Positions 46,404 through 54,978 of a stretch of DNA of 64,000 nt are shown in pieces (within the stretch, counting starts at the first letter, position 1; each line of letters starts with the position of its first letter). Below the pieces are notes generated by a model. The model searched no databases. It was not told the DNA's origin and saw only the letters and a program-made list of their open reading frames with translations. The translations under genes were made by a program, and so were the position numbers. The stretch spans positions 124,001 through 188,000 of the forward strand of contig JAPVXR010000003.1 in NCBI GenBank assembly GCA_027214385.1, in the 5' to 3' direction. The DNA is from Cryomorphaceae bacterium 1068. Its GTDB lineage: Bacteria; Bacteroidota; Bacteroidia; Flavobacteriales_D; Cryomorphaceae.

Positions 46404-49394
46404 ATGAGTAGCCGTACAAATGTAAATCCTTATTTTCACGGAATTAATTCAAATATTTGGCGCTTAATTTTCACACAAAGTGAACGTTTTTTCAATTCTA
46501 TGAGGACTGTTGGGTTTCTTACAATCGCGTTTTTACTGTTATTCACACTTGGTGCTTCAACGTCTGGAAGTGCCCAGATTTATGAAGAAGACTTTGGCGA
46601 TGATCCATTTGGATGTGGGGGACAAGGTACCTTAGCAAATGGTTTTGATCCGGGCCAAGGTGCTTGGAATGTTACTCAAGTTGGAACAAATGGTCCAATT
46701 GCGAATAGATGGTATATTAGTAACTCTGCGGTCGGCAATGGTTTTTTAGGAGGTTGTGTAGATGACTGCTTCTTCGGAGGTCAACGAACACTTCATATTG
46801 GTAATGCCAGCGGGAATGTGGATTCAGGTGCCTTCTATGATGAGCCGGGAAATGGATTTCCTTTTTTGACGGCAACTCGAGCTGAATCTCCCGTAATTGA
46901 TTGTTCAGGTTCATTTACTAATACAGTAACTGTCCGTTTTGCGCACAACTCTTTGAATATCGCCGATTTTGCTCGAATAGAATACTTCGACGGGGTTAAT
47001 TGGAATACGTTACAAAACTTCACCAATTCAGGCCTGTGCTTCGGTGGTCCCAATCTGATTTGGGATGAAGTTACCATTCCTTTACCCGCCTCTGCTAATA
47101 ATAACGCAAATGTGCGCATTGGTTTTACTTGGTTCAATGATGATAGTGAAATAGGGGCAGGTCTAAGAGCTTCTGTAGCTGTAGATTTTGTTCGTGTTGA
47201 TGCAGGTCCACCTCCGAGTGCGCCGGCTCCCGCGTTTTCTGTGTTGGATGGAAATACTGATTTCTGCGAGCTCTCTTGCATCACCTTTATTAGTGAAACT
47301 GTTTTTGATCCTTTTTCTACAGGTGCAGGTTCTGCGACCTATGCTTGGGAGTTTGAAGGAGCTGTTCCAGCTACAAGTGCTCTGCAAAATCCATCGAATA
47401 TATGCTATAACGAGCCCGGAACATACGATGTAACTCTTACAGTCACTGATAATATAGGAACCGGGGGGCCGCTTATTCAAAACGGATATATCACGGTGCA
47501 GGATTGTGGTCCGACTATCGTTGTTGAAATTGATAATGCTACGCCATGCTCAGGAGAAGAATGTGTGAATTTAACATCTGATAACTCAATTGGTGATATC
47601 AATCCGGCTACTTGGCAATGGATCTTTACCAGTGCAAGTGGTCTGGATATTGTGAGTTCAAACCAAGCCAATCCGACCAATATTTGCCTTAACGAGATTG
47701 GTTTTTATGATGTCTCGGTTTCTGTTTCCAATTTTGCGGGTATTCCGGAAGTAGTAGAATTGCCAAACTATATTGAAGTGTTGGATTGTACAGGTCCTGA
47801 AATTGCCTTCTCAGTTTCTCAACAAGTGTTCTGCGTAGGAACTTGTGTCCAGTTTACTGATGAATCTACTTCAAGCAGTCCAATAACCGCATGGAACTGG
47901 ACACTTCCGGGAGGGCAAGCTGTCGGTGAAACAGAGCCGGGTATCTCTACCCAACAAAATCCCGAAGTGTGTTATGATATCCCGGGTTCATATTGGGCAG
48001 TATTGTCGGCTACCGATGCTCAAGGGCCAACAGCAAGACCTGATAGCATCCTGATTACCGTTGATCCTTGCACAGGTCCTATTGTGGCAGACTTTGGTGC
48101 TTCAGATACATTGATATGCGCAGGGGATTGTGTTGATTTCCAAAATCAATCATTAGGGTTTCAAACGGACTACACATGGATTTTTGGTGGTATCAATCAA
48201 ACATCGACTGAAGCAAATCCTCAGGTGATTTGTTATGAGTCGCCTGGTTCTTATGATGTCACTTTGATTGTAGAGAATGGAATTGACATCCCTGAACAGA
48301 TTATCAAGACGGACTTCATCGTTGTAGAAAATTGCATCAATCCTCCTGTACCAAGAATTTCGGTGAGTCAAGATACCATCTGTGCGGGAAAATGTGTTGA
48401 TTTCTTCGACGAAAGTACCGGATTGGGAAGCGAATTCTTCGAGCATGAATGGACTTTTGCTGGTGCAGTGGAAGGGAGTGAAACGTCTACAGATGCGAAC
48501 CCTTCTCAAATTTGCTACAACAACCCGGGAACATACGATGTAGTGCTAAAAGTGAAAAGACTGAGTGTTCCTGATAGTGCTACTCAAGTCTTTACTGATG
48601 TGGTAACCGTTGTCAATACTCCTGAGTGTCGCCCAACTATTATCCCTAACATTCCTGACACTATTTGTGCAGGAGATTGTGCCTTCTTTTCTGCAGACTT
48701 TATCGATGCAGATTCTGTGCGATGGACCTTCACGGGAGGTACTCCTGAAACGAGTACAGCTTTCGAACCTGGCCTGGTATGCTTTCCGGAAGTTGGAGAC
48801 TTCTTGATTGTACTTCAAGCCTACAATGAGTCGGGTGAAGCACCTCCTGTGATTCAAACGATTTTCGCCGGTGAGCGCCCTCCATTGAATGCAGGACCGG
48901 ATATTACCATCAATTCAGGAGCAGTTGTAGAACTTACAGCTAGCCTTGGAGGTCAAGTGCCGAATGGAACATTCTTATGGCAACCTTTTGATCAAGTAGA
49001 CAACTTTAGGGCACAAACAGTGCAGATATCACCTGAAGAAACGACAGCATTTATTGTCTATTATGATCAAGATAGCTCTTGTACTGCCATCGATACTGTA
49101 AATGTTACGGTGAATTTTGTAGCTGCTATTGGAGTGCCGAATTCATTCTCACCCAATGGTGACGGAAGAAATGATGTACTTCGAGTATTGGGGCAAGGCA
49201 TAACACGAATGGAATTCAAAATATTCAATCGATACGGTCAACTGGTTTTTGAAACGACAAATCAAAATGAAGGTTGGGACGGATTACACAACGAAAAAGA
49301 ACTAAACGCAGGCACATTTGTGTACACACTTGAGGTAACCTTCGCAGAGGGTAATCGTGAGGTATATACCGGTGATGTAAATCTTGTTCGATAA
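46404..49394 (+). CDS. Secreted PKD-repeat protein with T9SS type B sorting domain
   Basis: 996 residues from 46404. An internal ATG at 46500 also gives a good signal peptide (MRTVGFLTIAFLLLFTLGAS) and may be the true start. After a jelly-roll-like N-terminal region (about 55-275) come six PKD-like modules of about 95 residues. Each has a Cys pair at its start (for example FCELSC, ICAGDC) and a third Cys in ANPxxICYNxPGTYDV. The C-terminal 85 residues are the gliding-motility-associated domain (GVPNSFSPNGDGRND, FNRYGQLVF, GWDG), the type B signal. A PorP/SprF gene follows after eight bases, the usual pairing for type B cargo. Confidence 0.93.
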   Translation: MSSRTNVNPYFHGINSNIWRLIFTQSERFFNSMRTVGFLTIAFLLLFTLGASTSGSAQIYEEDFGDDPFGCGGQGTLANGFDPGQGAWNVTQVGTNGPIANRWYISNSAVGNGFLGGCVDDCFFGGQRTLHIGNASGNVDSGAFYDEPGNGFPFLTATRAESPVIDCSGSFTNTVTVRFAHNSLNIADFARIEYFDGVNWNTLQNFTNSGLCFGGPNLIWDEVTIPLPASANNNANVRIGFTWFNDDSEIGAGLRASVAVDFVRVDAGPPPSAPAPAFSVLDGNTDFCELSCITFISETVFDPFSTGAGSATYAWEFEGAVPATSALQNPSNICYNEPGTYDVTLTVTDNIGTGGPLIQNGYITVQDCGPTIVVEIDNATPCSGEECVNLTSDNSIGDINPATWQWIFTSASGLDIVSSNQANPTNICLNEIGFYDVSVSVSNFAGIPEVVELPNYIEVLDCTGPEIAFSVSQQVFCVGTCVQFTDESTSSSPITAWNWTLPGGQAVGETEPGISTQQNPEVCYDIPGSYWAVLSATDAQGPTARPDSILITVDPCTGPIVADFGASDTLICAGDCVDFQNQSLGFQTDYTWIFGGINQTSTEANPQVICYESPGSYDVTLIVENGIDIPEQIIKTDFIVVENCINPPVPRISVSQDTICAGKCVDFFDESTGLGSEFFEHEWTFAGAVEGSETSTDANPSQICYNNPGTYDVVLKVKRLSVPDSATQVFTDVVTVVNTPECRPTIIPNIPDTICAGDCAFFSADFIDADSVRWTFTGGTPETSTAFEPGLVCFPEVGDFLIVLQAYNESGEAPPVIQTIFAGERPPLNAGPDITINSGAVVELTASLGGQVPNGTFLWQPFDQVDNFRAQTVQISPEETTAFIVYYDQDSSCTAIDTVNVTVNFVAAIGVPNSFSPNGDGRNDVLRVLGQGITRMEFKIFNRYGQLVFETTNQNEGWDGLHNEKELNAGTFVYTLEVTFAEGNREVYTGDVNLVR

Positions 49395-49402
49395 ATCAGC
49401 TT

Positions 49403-50455
49403 ATGAGAAAAACGGCTCTGACACTTGCTTTTTTCACCGCGCTTCTGACTTCGCAGGCTCAGCAGGACTTCCATTATTCACAGTTTTTTGCTTCGCCAAT
49501 TACTTATAATCCAGCGAATACAGGAGCTTTCGAAGATGATATTCGTGGGACTTTGAACTATCGCAGCCAGTACGGCTCGGTGGCGGAGCCCTACAAAACC
49601 TTCGGTTTATCGGTAGATGCTCCGATAAAAATATCCAATGATGCCTACGACCAAAACTTTCTGGGTGTTGGTTTAACTGTGGTTAATGATAATGCAGGAA
49701 CAATCGATTTCAACCAATTACATATTGCAGGTTCTGCAGCTTACGCGATAGATTTGGGTGGAACCGAGCAAAATCCTCATTACATCTCTTTGGGATTGCA
49801 GGTGGCCTTTATTCAGCGATCCATGAATTTTACTAATTCAACATGGGAAACGCAATGGACTGGTACTAATTTCAATCAATCTACATCCAGTGGTGAGGCT
49901 TATGTCGGAGACTTGACTGAATCGAATGTTTCGTTAGGTGGTGGAATCTCTTGGTTTAATGCTTTCAGTGACAATGCACGAATACTCGCAGGAGCAGCTG
50001 TCCTAAATGCCAATACGCCATCTATGGAATTATTAGGCCAACAAAATGATCTTCTTAGAAAGTACACCGGTCACGTGAGTTTGGCCGTCGCACCTGAAAC
50101 TCAAAGCGTAATTTATTATCCAAATGTGTTCGTAATGTTTCAAGGTCCAAATCGAATTATCGATGTAGGTTCTGAAATTGAGTTTTCTCTTTGGGAGCGA
50201 ACTGAGTTTACTGATCATAGAAATAACCTTTCTATGAATTTAGGTGCATATTACCGTGTGCAAGACGCCATTTATTTTATCGGTCGTGTTAATTACTATG
50301 ACCTCTCTCTGGGTGTTAGCTATGACTTCACCGCCTCTCAATTATCAGAAAATAACAATGGACAAGGAGGAGTAGAGTTGGTGATCGGTTATCGAACCAC
50401 CTTTAACGGGCCTGGCACCAATCGTCAGAAATTGATCAGAAGCAAAGGACTCTAA
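49403..50455 (+). CDS. Type IX secretion system protein, PorP/SprF family
   Basis: 350 residues; an outer-membrane beta-barrel protein. Signal peptide ends TSQAQ. The mature N-terminus QDFHYSQFFASPITYNPANTGAF is the family hallmark, and the C-terminal VGLxYDF-like strands (ISLGLQVAF, LGVSYDF, VELVIGYRT) fit a 14-stranded barrel. SprF-like proteins handle or anchor type B cargo such as SprB. The gene starts eight bases after the PKD cargo gene, so this pair is very likely co-expressed and functionally matched. Confidence 0.94.
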   Translation: MRKTALTLAFFTALLTSQAQQDFHYSQFFASPITYNPANTGAFEDDIRGTLNYRSQYGSVAEPYKTFGLSVDAPIKISNDAYDQNFLGVGLTVVNDNAGTIDFNQLHIAGSAAYAIDLGGTEQNPHYISLGLQVAFIQRSMNFTNSTWETQWTGTNFNQSTSSGEAYVGDLTESNVSLGGGISWFNAFSDNARILAGAAVLNANTPSMELLGQQNDLLRKYTGHVSLAVAPETQSVIYYPNVFVMFQGPNRIIDVGSEIEFSLWERTEFTDHRNNLSMNLGAYYRVQDAIYFIGRVNYYDLSLGVSYDFTASQLSENNNGQGGVELVIGYRTTFNGPGTNRQKLIRSKGL

Positions 50456-50457
50456 TA

Positions 50458-50973
50458 TTAGATTCGCTTCATTTGCGATTTGATCATTTTTACCTGATCG
50501 TCCAAGAGATTTCTGGTATCAAGCTTTTTAACCTCTGCCAGCAAGTTAATAGCTTCTCTCTTCTTTCTTTTCATTACAGCAATTCCAGCTAAGTTTAGCT
50601 TAGCAACAGCTTGATCTGTTTTCATTCTTAAACCAAGCGAAAGTGCTTTACGGAAATATCTTTCAGACTTAGTAGCCCCTCTGGATTGAGCTTCAATCAT
50701 GCCCATGAGGTAGTAGTAATATGCTTCTTGAGAATTCATCAACTGATCGGGCTGCTTGATCTTAGCCAATGTCTTCTCAGCCTTATCAAATTTCCCTCGT
50801 CGAACATGGAGAAACGCTAGTAAGATCAGTTCGTGCCTGAAAAGGAAAAGAACTACCAATCCTGCCAGCAGTATGAAAAGAATTCCATTTCCGATATTGC
50901 CAATGGTAAATTGATAGATACTCCAGGCTAAGGCCAAGGCAATTAGAACGTATTTAATTATTTTATTGATCAT
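50458..50973 (-). CDS. Small membrane protein with TPR-like helices
   Basis: 171 residues. Two hydrophobic helices at about 7-23 and 28-52 anchor it in the inner membrane. The cytoplasmic remainder has TPR-like pairs (GKFDKAEKTLAKI, SQEAYYYYLMGMIEAQSRG, KSERYFRKALSLGL). Related proteins are common in Flavobacteria, without a known role. The stop lies two bases from the PorP/SprF stop. A perfect TACCTTTG box on the minus strand (51025-51018) lies 44 bases upstream of its ATG. Confidence 0.7.
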   Translation of the reverse strand: MINKIIKYVLIALALAWSIYQFTIGNIGNGILFILLAGLVVLFLFRHELILLAFLHVRRGKFDKAEKTLAKIKQPDQLMNSQEAYYYYLMGMIEAQSRGATKSERYFRKALSLGLRMKTDQAVAKLNLAGIAVMKRKKREAINLLAEVKKLDTRNLLDDQVKMIKSQMKRI

Positions 50974-51017
50974 ACTTTCCTTTAATTAGTAAGCTAACAG
51001 ACTCCGTTTGAGGCCTG

Positions 51018-51025
51018 CAAAGGTA
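51018..51025 (-). promoter_or_regulatory. -7 element of the small TPR membrane protein gene
   Basis: Perfect TACCTTTG on the minus strand; no clear -33 TTG. It lies back to back with the ECF-type promoter of the sigma operon. Confidence 0.45.
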
Positions 51026-51072
51026 GTTAGCTTTCATTGATTAACGAGGGAGAGGAATAAAAAAAGGATGTT

Positions 51073-51098
51073 TGTAACAAAGTCATTGATGAATCGTC
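51073..51098 (+). promoter_or_regulatory. Putative ECF-sigma-dependent promoter
   Basis: TGTAAC (51073-51078), 16 bases, then CGTC (51095-51098). This matches the general ECF pattern of an AAC-containing -35 and a CGT-containing -10. It lies 29 bases before the ATG at 51128, the first gene of the sigma/DUF4252 operon, so autoregulation is likely. Confidence 0.55.
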
Positions 51099-51127
51099 TC
51101 TGTTTTGAAATCCAAAAACAAACTAAC

Positions 51128-51886
51128 ATGAAGAAGCAAATTTATACCCTCATTGGCTTGATTATGATGGCCTTTTCAACATCTGCTCAAACAGATGTAA
51201 TTTCCTCTTACTTCTCAGAATACGAAGGAAGAGAAGACGTAACTGCGGTGATGCTTTCGGGTAAAGCTTTTGAATTGGTAGGTCAAATCGATGTAGAAGA
51301 GGAAGACCTGAAAGAATACAAAGAGATGGCTTCTCAGATCACAGGGCTCAGAGTAATTGTGGACGAAAATGACCCTTCGGCAATGCAAACGGCTAAAGAG
51401 GCCTTAAAAAGGCTACCGTCGAATTTTGAAGAATTAATCACGGTTAAGGAAAAAGATACTCGGTTCAAACTACTCATCGACGAAGAAGGAGGAGTAGTAA
51501 GAGAGTTAGTCGGTATAGTAGGTAGTGAGAATACTTTTGCCATTATGAGTCTTGTTGGAAATATGAAAATGAGCGATGTAGGGCAGATGACACAGCAACT
51601 GGCTAAGGCCAGCTCATCGGCTTTTTCAGGTTTGGAAGGCATGACATCGGATATTAAGGTATTTCCAAACCCGGTGAATAAAAATGGAGAACTGAACGTG
51701 AACTTCTCTGAAGATTTGACCTCATCTCAAGTTCGCATATTCAACTCTTCAGGAGTCGAAGTAAAAGCGTTCAAAGCTCAATCAGGCATGAATTCCATCA
51801 ACGTTTCAGGACTTGAAAAAGGTGTTTATGTGATCAGAGCCGATAAAGGAGATAAAGAAGTTTCAGGAAAGTTCATCATTCAGTAG
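51128..51886 (+). CDS. DUF4252 protein with T9SS type A sorting domain
   Basis: 252 residues from the ATG at 51128, which begins the signal peptide (ending FSTSAQ). The in-frame ATG at 51068 lies upstream of the promoter and is rejected. The DUF4252 domain (about 22-165) is clearly homologous to the product of 52972: both begin D-x-I-x-x-YFS and contain the ITGLRVI/LTGIRII strand. The last 75 residues are a T9SS sorting domain (IKVFPNPVN, VRIFNSSGVEVK, LEKGVYVIRA), so the protein should reach the cell surface. Such a fusion is unusual; DUF4252 proteins are normally short. The sigma factor gene follows after 24 bases. Confidence 0.85.
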   Translation: MKKQIYTLIGLIMMAFSTSAQTDVISSYFSEYEGREDVTAVMLSGKAFELVGQIDVEEEDLKEYKEMASQITGLRVIVDENDPSAMQTAKEALKRLPSNFEELITVKEKDTRFKLLIDEEGGVVRELVGIVGSENTFAIMSLVGNMKMSDVGQMTQQLAKASSSAFSGLEGMTSDIKVFPNPVNKNGELNVNFSEDLTSSQVRIFNSSGVEVKAFKAQSGMNSINVSGLEKGVYVIRADKGDKEVSGKFIIQ

Positions 51887-51910
51887 AACTGACCGAACCA
51901 AAGCTTACCG

Positions 51911-52423
51911 ATGCAGAAAGGCGATTTTCAGAAAGATGTATTTGTCCACCGCAATAAAATGTATCGGTTTGCCTTGTCCTACCTTAAGAATGAAGAAGAA
52001 GCTAAGGATGTTGTACAAGAGGTTCTAATGAAGTTATGGGAGACTCGATCGGATCTGGAGAATGTAAATAATCTCGAAGCTTGGTGTATGACCCTGACCA
52101 GAAATAAATCACTTGATGCGTTAAAGAGGGCAGGAAGGAAACGAAATGAGAAGCTTGAGATTCATCACGAACCTGCACATGCTACCAATCATAGCCCATT
52201 GCAGGTGGTCACCGAAAAGGAGTCGATCGAAAATGTAAAGAAGATAACTGATGAACTACCTGAAAAACAAAAAACCGCATTCACATTGCGCGAAATACAA
52301 GGGTTTAGTTATTTGGAAATATGCGATATAATGGAAATAAGCATGAGTCAGGTTAAAGTGAGCATTTTTCGCGCACGAAACACCATAAAAGACGAATTAA
52401 AAAAACGCTATAGTTATGAGTGA
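51911..52423 (+). CDS. ECF RNA polymerase sigma factor
   Basis: 170 residues, cytoplasmic. Region 2 (MYRFALSYLKNEEEAKDVVQEVLMKLWE) and region 4 (LPEKQKTAFTLREIQGFSYLEICDIMEISMSQVKVSIFRAR) are intact, and no region 3 is present, which defines the ECF group. The last codons overlap the anti-sigma gene by eight bases. The operon context suggests that it responds to an envelope signal through the downstream membrane protein. Confidence 0.95.
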   Translation: MQKGDFQKDVFVHRNKMYRFALSYLKNEEEAKDVVQEVLMKLWETRSDLENVNNLEAWCMTLTRNKSLDALKRAGRKRNEKLEIHHEPAHATNHSPLQVVTEKESIENVKKITDELPEKQKTAFTLREIQGFSYLEICDIMEISMSQVKVSIFRARNTIKDELKKRYSYE

Positions 52424-52979
52424 TTTTAGGCTAAAACAACTCGAAGAGAAATACTGGAAGGGCGAAACGTCTCTTGAAGAAGAGAGAGAACTGAAGTCGG
52501 CTGCTATTGAAGGTTGTGAAGATTTGTCGCCTGAATTCAGTGAGCTTATGGCCGCTATCAGCGATGAAGCCGATAAGTCAGATGTCCAACTTGATGATTC
52601 TTTCGAATCAGATTTTTGGGAAGCAGTTGAGGAAAAGAATGATCCGAAAATAGTTAGAGGGAGATTTACTCCTCTTGAATTTGTGCGATACGCAGCAGCC
52701 GCAGTCGTTCTTCTCTGCTTTAGTTTTGCCATTTGGTATGCTGTGGGAGATACCGATCAAGCCGCTGTAGTGGCCTCAGTCCAGCAAGAGGAGCAGTTTG
52801 AATCTCCTGAGAAAGCTTTCGAGGAGGCCAAGCAAGCCCTATCCTTTGCTTCATCCAAATTAAATAAGGCAAAAAAGCCTGTTCAGAATATTGAAAAGTT
52901 TCACCAAGCTACGCTAAGTGTAGCTGGTGTGAGTTACAACAAGACAGTAAAAGATTCAACAAATGAAAGCGATGAATAA
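52416..52979 (+). CDS. Membrane anti-sigma factor-like protein
   Basis: 187 residues. The N-terminal cytoplasmic part (about 1-85) begins RLKQLEEKYWKGETSLEEERELK, a helix typical of Bacteroidota anti-sigma proteins. One transmembrane helix follows (about 88-110, AAAAVVLLCFSFAIWYAV). A periplasmic tail of about 75 residues contains FEEAKQALSFASSKLNKA, also seen in ECF-linked membrane proteins of this phylum. Its start overlaps the sigma gene and its stop overlaps the next DUF4252 gene, so stoichiometric expression is expected. The assignment rests on topology and position. Confidence 0.85.
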   Translation: MSDFRLKQLEEKYWKGETSLEEERELKSAAIEGCEDLSPEFSELMAAISDEADKSDVQLDDSFESDFWEAVEEKNDPKIVRGRFTPLEFVRYAAAAVVLLCFSFAIWYAVGDTDQAAVVASVQQEEQFESPEKAFEEAKQALSFASSKLNKAKKPVQNIEKFHQATLSVAGVSYNKTVKDSTNESDE

Positions 52980-53496
52980 AAAGCTAATTCTTTCCGTTGC
53001 GACGGTAGCCATGACCTTTTCAGTGATGGCTCAGGATGCTATAGATCGATACTTCTCGAAATACGCCGATGATCCTGAGTTTACATCCATTACGATAAGT
53101 AGCAAGATGTTCGGTCTTTTTTCGAATATTGAAACTGACGACCCTGATAATAAAGAGGTTCTTGATGCTATGAAAGATCTCACGGGGATAAGAATTATCT
53201 CAAGTGATGATTCTGAATCAAACGTTGATTATCAGGCGGCCATTAAGGTGATCGGTAAGGAATATGAAATGCTGATGAGCGTGGACGATAAGGACGAAAA
53301 GGTTCGATTTTTCGTGCGAGAAGAGTCAGGACAAATTGCCGAATTGTTTATGATTGTCGGAGGTAAAGGAAATCTCTTCTTAATGAGCATTTCGGGAATT
53401 ATCGACTTGGAAAAAATTTCCAAGATTTCTAAGAACATGGATATCGGAGGTATGAACTACCTCGAGAGCTTAGATGAAGATAAGAAGACCAATTAG
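52972..53496 (+). CDS. DUF4252 protein, exported
   Basis: 174 residues from the ATG at 52972; an ATG at 52963 is an alternative. Both overlap the anti-sigma stop. A signal peptide ends FSVMAQ with no lipobox, so the mature protein is probably free in the periplasm. It is the canonical DUF4252 length. DAIDRYFSKY, DLTGIRII, FFVREESGQIAELFMIVGG and the final IDLEKIS align with the T9SS-tagged paralog at 51128. No enzymatic residues stand out. It overlaps the next gene by 23 bases. Confidence 0.88.
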   Translation: MNKKLILSVATVAMTFSVMAQDAIDRYFSKYADDPEFTSITISSKMFGLFSNIETDDPDNKEVLDAMKDLTGIRIISSDDSESNVDYQAAIKVIGKEYEMLMSVDDKDEKVRFFVREESGQIAELFMIVGGKGNLFLMSISGIIDLEKISKISKNMDIGGMNYLESLDEDKKTN

Positions 53497-54079
53497 TATT
53501 TCTTTGTTTCTCATCTTGCTCATAGGAGCAAGTTGCACGCAAGTCAATCCTCCCAGCAAAACCCTGGATGAGTACGTAGAACGTCCGGAAGTAGATCAGG
53601 AAGTTGTCGGACTCTATTTCTATCCAACGACCGTGCGAATGCTGGATAAGTTCATTAGCAATGGAGAGGGGGGAATGCTGGAAGGAGTAAAGGAGGGAAG
53701 ACTGTTCTATACAAATTCAGACTCGATCGACATTCTCCGGAGAGATATGAAAGAATTGAGATCGGGTCTTGAATCTGAAGGTTTCGAGCTCTTGGCAGAA
53801 TTCAGATCCGGTGATACGAAATCCATCGCCTACATCAGAGATTTGTCAATCGATCGTTACGTGGTAATGATAGGAGGTGCTGATGTGACAACAATGCTCG
53901 TTGAGTTGAAAGGCGAGATTTCAATAGAAACTATTCAGGGACTTTCAGATTTGAATTCAAATAAAGTAATGTCTCTTTTGAACATCACTGATACTGACAA
54001 AGAGGAGATTGTGAATGAGTCAGAAGAGAAGGATGAATCTGATACCTTGAGCACTGAAACAATAAAAGTCGAGAATTGA
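53474..54079 (+). CDS. DUF4252-like lipoprotein
   Basis: 201 residues. The lipobox LIGASC after a basic N-terminus marks a lipoprotein. The body is a diverged DUF4252: LYFYPTTVRML, then a helix rich in charged residues, then FRSGDTKSIAYIRDLSIDRYVVMIGG and ISIETIQGLSD match the second half of its two neighbours. The C-terminal 30 residues are acidic and low in complexity. The gene overlaps the upstream DUF4252 gene by 23 bases and the ABC ATPase gene by four, so it sits in the middle of a tightly coupled operon. Confidence 0.85.
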   Translation: MKIRRPISISLFLILLIGASCTQVNPPSKTLDEYVERPEVDQEVVGLYFYPTTVRMLDKFISNGEGGMLEGVKEGRLFYTNSDSIDILRRDMKELRSGLESEGFELLAEFRSGDTKSIAYIRDLSIDRYVVMIGGADVTTMLVELKGEISIETIQGLSDLNSNKVMSLLNITDTDKEEIVNESEEKDESDTLSTETIKVEN

Positions 54080-54978
54080 CATCTGTACTTAATATAACAG
54101 GCCTTACCAAAAAGTTTGGTCGTCTGACTGCTGTGGACAACTTGGAACTTAATGTTCCAAAAGGTTCTGTCTTCGGTATTCTCGGGCCAAACGGCAGCGG
54201 AAAATCAACTACCTTAGGAATGGTTCTAGGAGTTGTTAATCCCACGTCGGGCTCCTACGATTGGTTTGAAGGAGAGCAAGGACATCAGGTTCGTAAGAAA
54301 ATCGGAGCAATTTTGGAAGCACCGTGCTTTTATCATTATCTCTCAGCTGCTGAAAATCTAAAGGTCGCCGCGGCCATCAAAGAAACATCGGAAAGCCGCA
54401 TAAACGAAGTTCTCGATAGGGTAGGCCTCCTTTCCAGGAAAGACGATCCCTTCCGATCCTTCTCGCTTGGGATGAAACAGCGTTTGGCCATAGGTTCCGC
54501 ATTACTTTCTGATCCTGAGGTAATGATTTTGGACGAACCGACGAATGGTTTGGATCCGCAGGGGATTGCTGAAATCCGTAATCTAATAATTGACTTAGCC
54601 AATGAAGGGCGAACCATCATTACCGCGAGCCATATGCTTTCTGAAGTACAGCGAATCTGCACCGATTTCGCAGTGCTCAAATCGGGTAAGAAGATATACC
54701 AAGGCAAAGTCAACGAACTCGACCAAGAGAAAGCCAGGTACGAAATATGGGCAGAGGATGAACCTGCTTTGACCGCAGCTCTAGTTAGTGGAGAGTTTAT
54801 TTCGTCACATCGTAAAGAAGGTGATGCATTTGTCGTAATGCTTGATAATACTAAAAATGCGTCTGACCTCAACGCTTACCTCATAGAGAAAGGTGTCGTG
54901 CTGAATAGGCTCGTTCCACAAGCAAACTCACTCGAAAAAAGATTTTTGGAAATTCTAAAAGCAGAAGACCATGCTTAG
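54076..54978 (+). CDS. ABC transporter ATP-binding protein
   Basis: 300 residues, cytoplasmic face of the inner membrane. Walker A is GPNGSGKST (about 35-43), the signature is FSLGMKQRLAIG, Walker B is VMILDEP and the switch His is in TASHML. The C-terminal 90 residues are the extension of the DrrA/CcmA-like exporter group. The start is a TTG whose last two bases lie in the stop of the preceding lipoprotein gene (TTGA), which supports the non-ATG start. The permease gene overlaps the 3' end by eight bases. Confidence 0.94.
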   Translation: MTSVLNITGLTKKFGRLTAVDNLELNVPKGSVFGILGPNGSGKSTTLGMVLGVVNPTSGSYDWFEGEQGHQVRKKIGAILEAPCFYHYLSAAENLKVAAAIKETSESRINEVLDRVGLLSRKDDPFRSFSLGMKQRLAIGSALLSDPEVMILDEPTNGLDPQGIAEIRNLIIDLANEGRTIITASHMLSEVQRICTDFAVLKSGKKIYQGKVNELDQEKARYEIWAEDEPALTAALVSGEFISSHRKEGDAFVVMLDNTKNASDLNAYLIEKGVVLNRLVPQANSLEKRFLEILKAEDHA

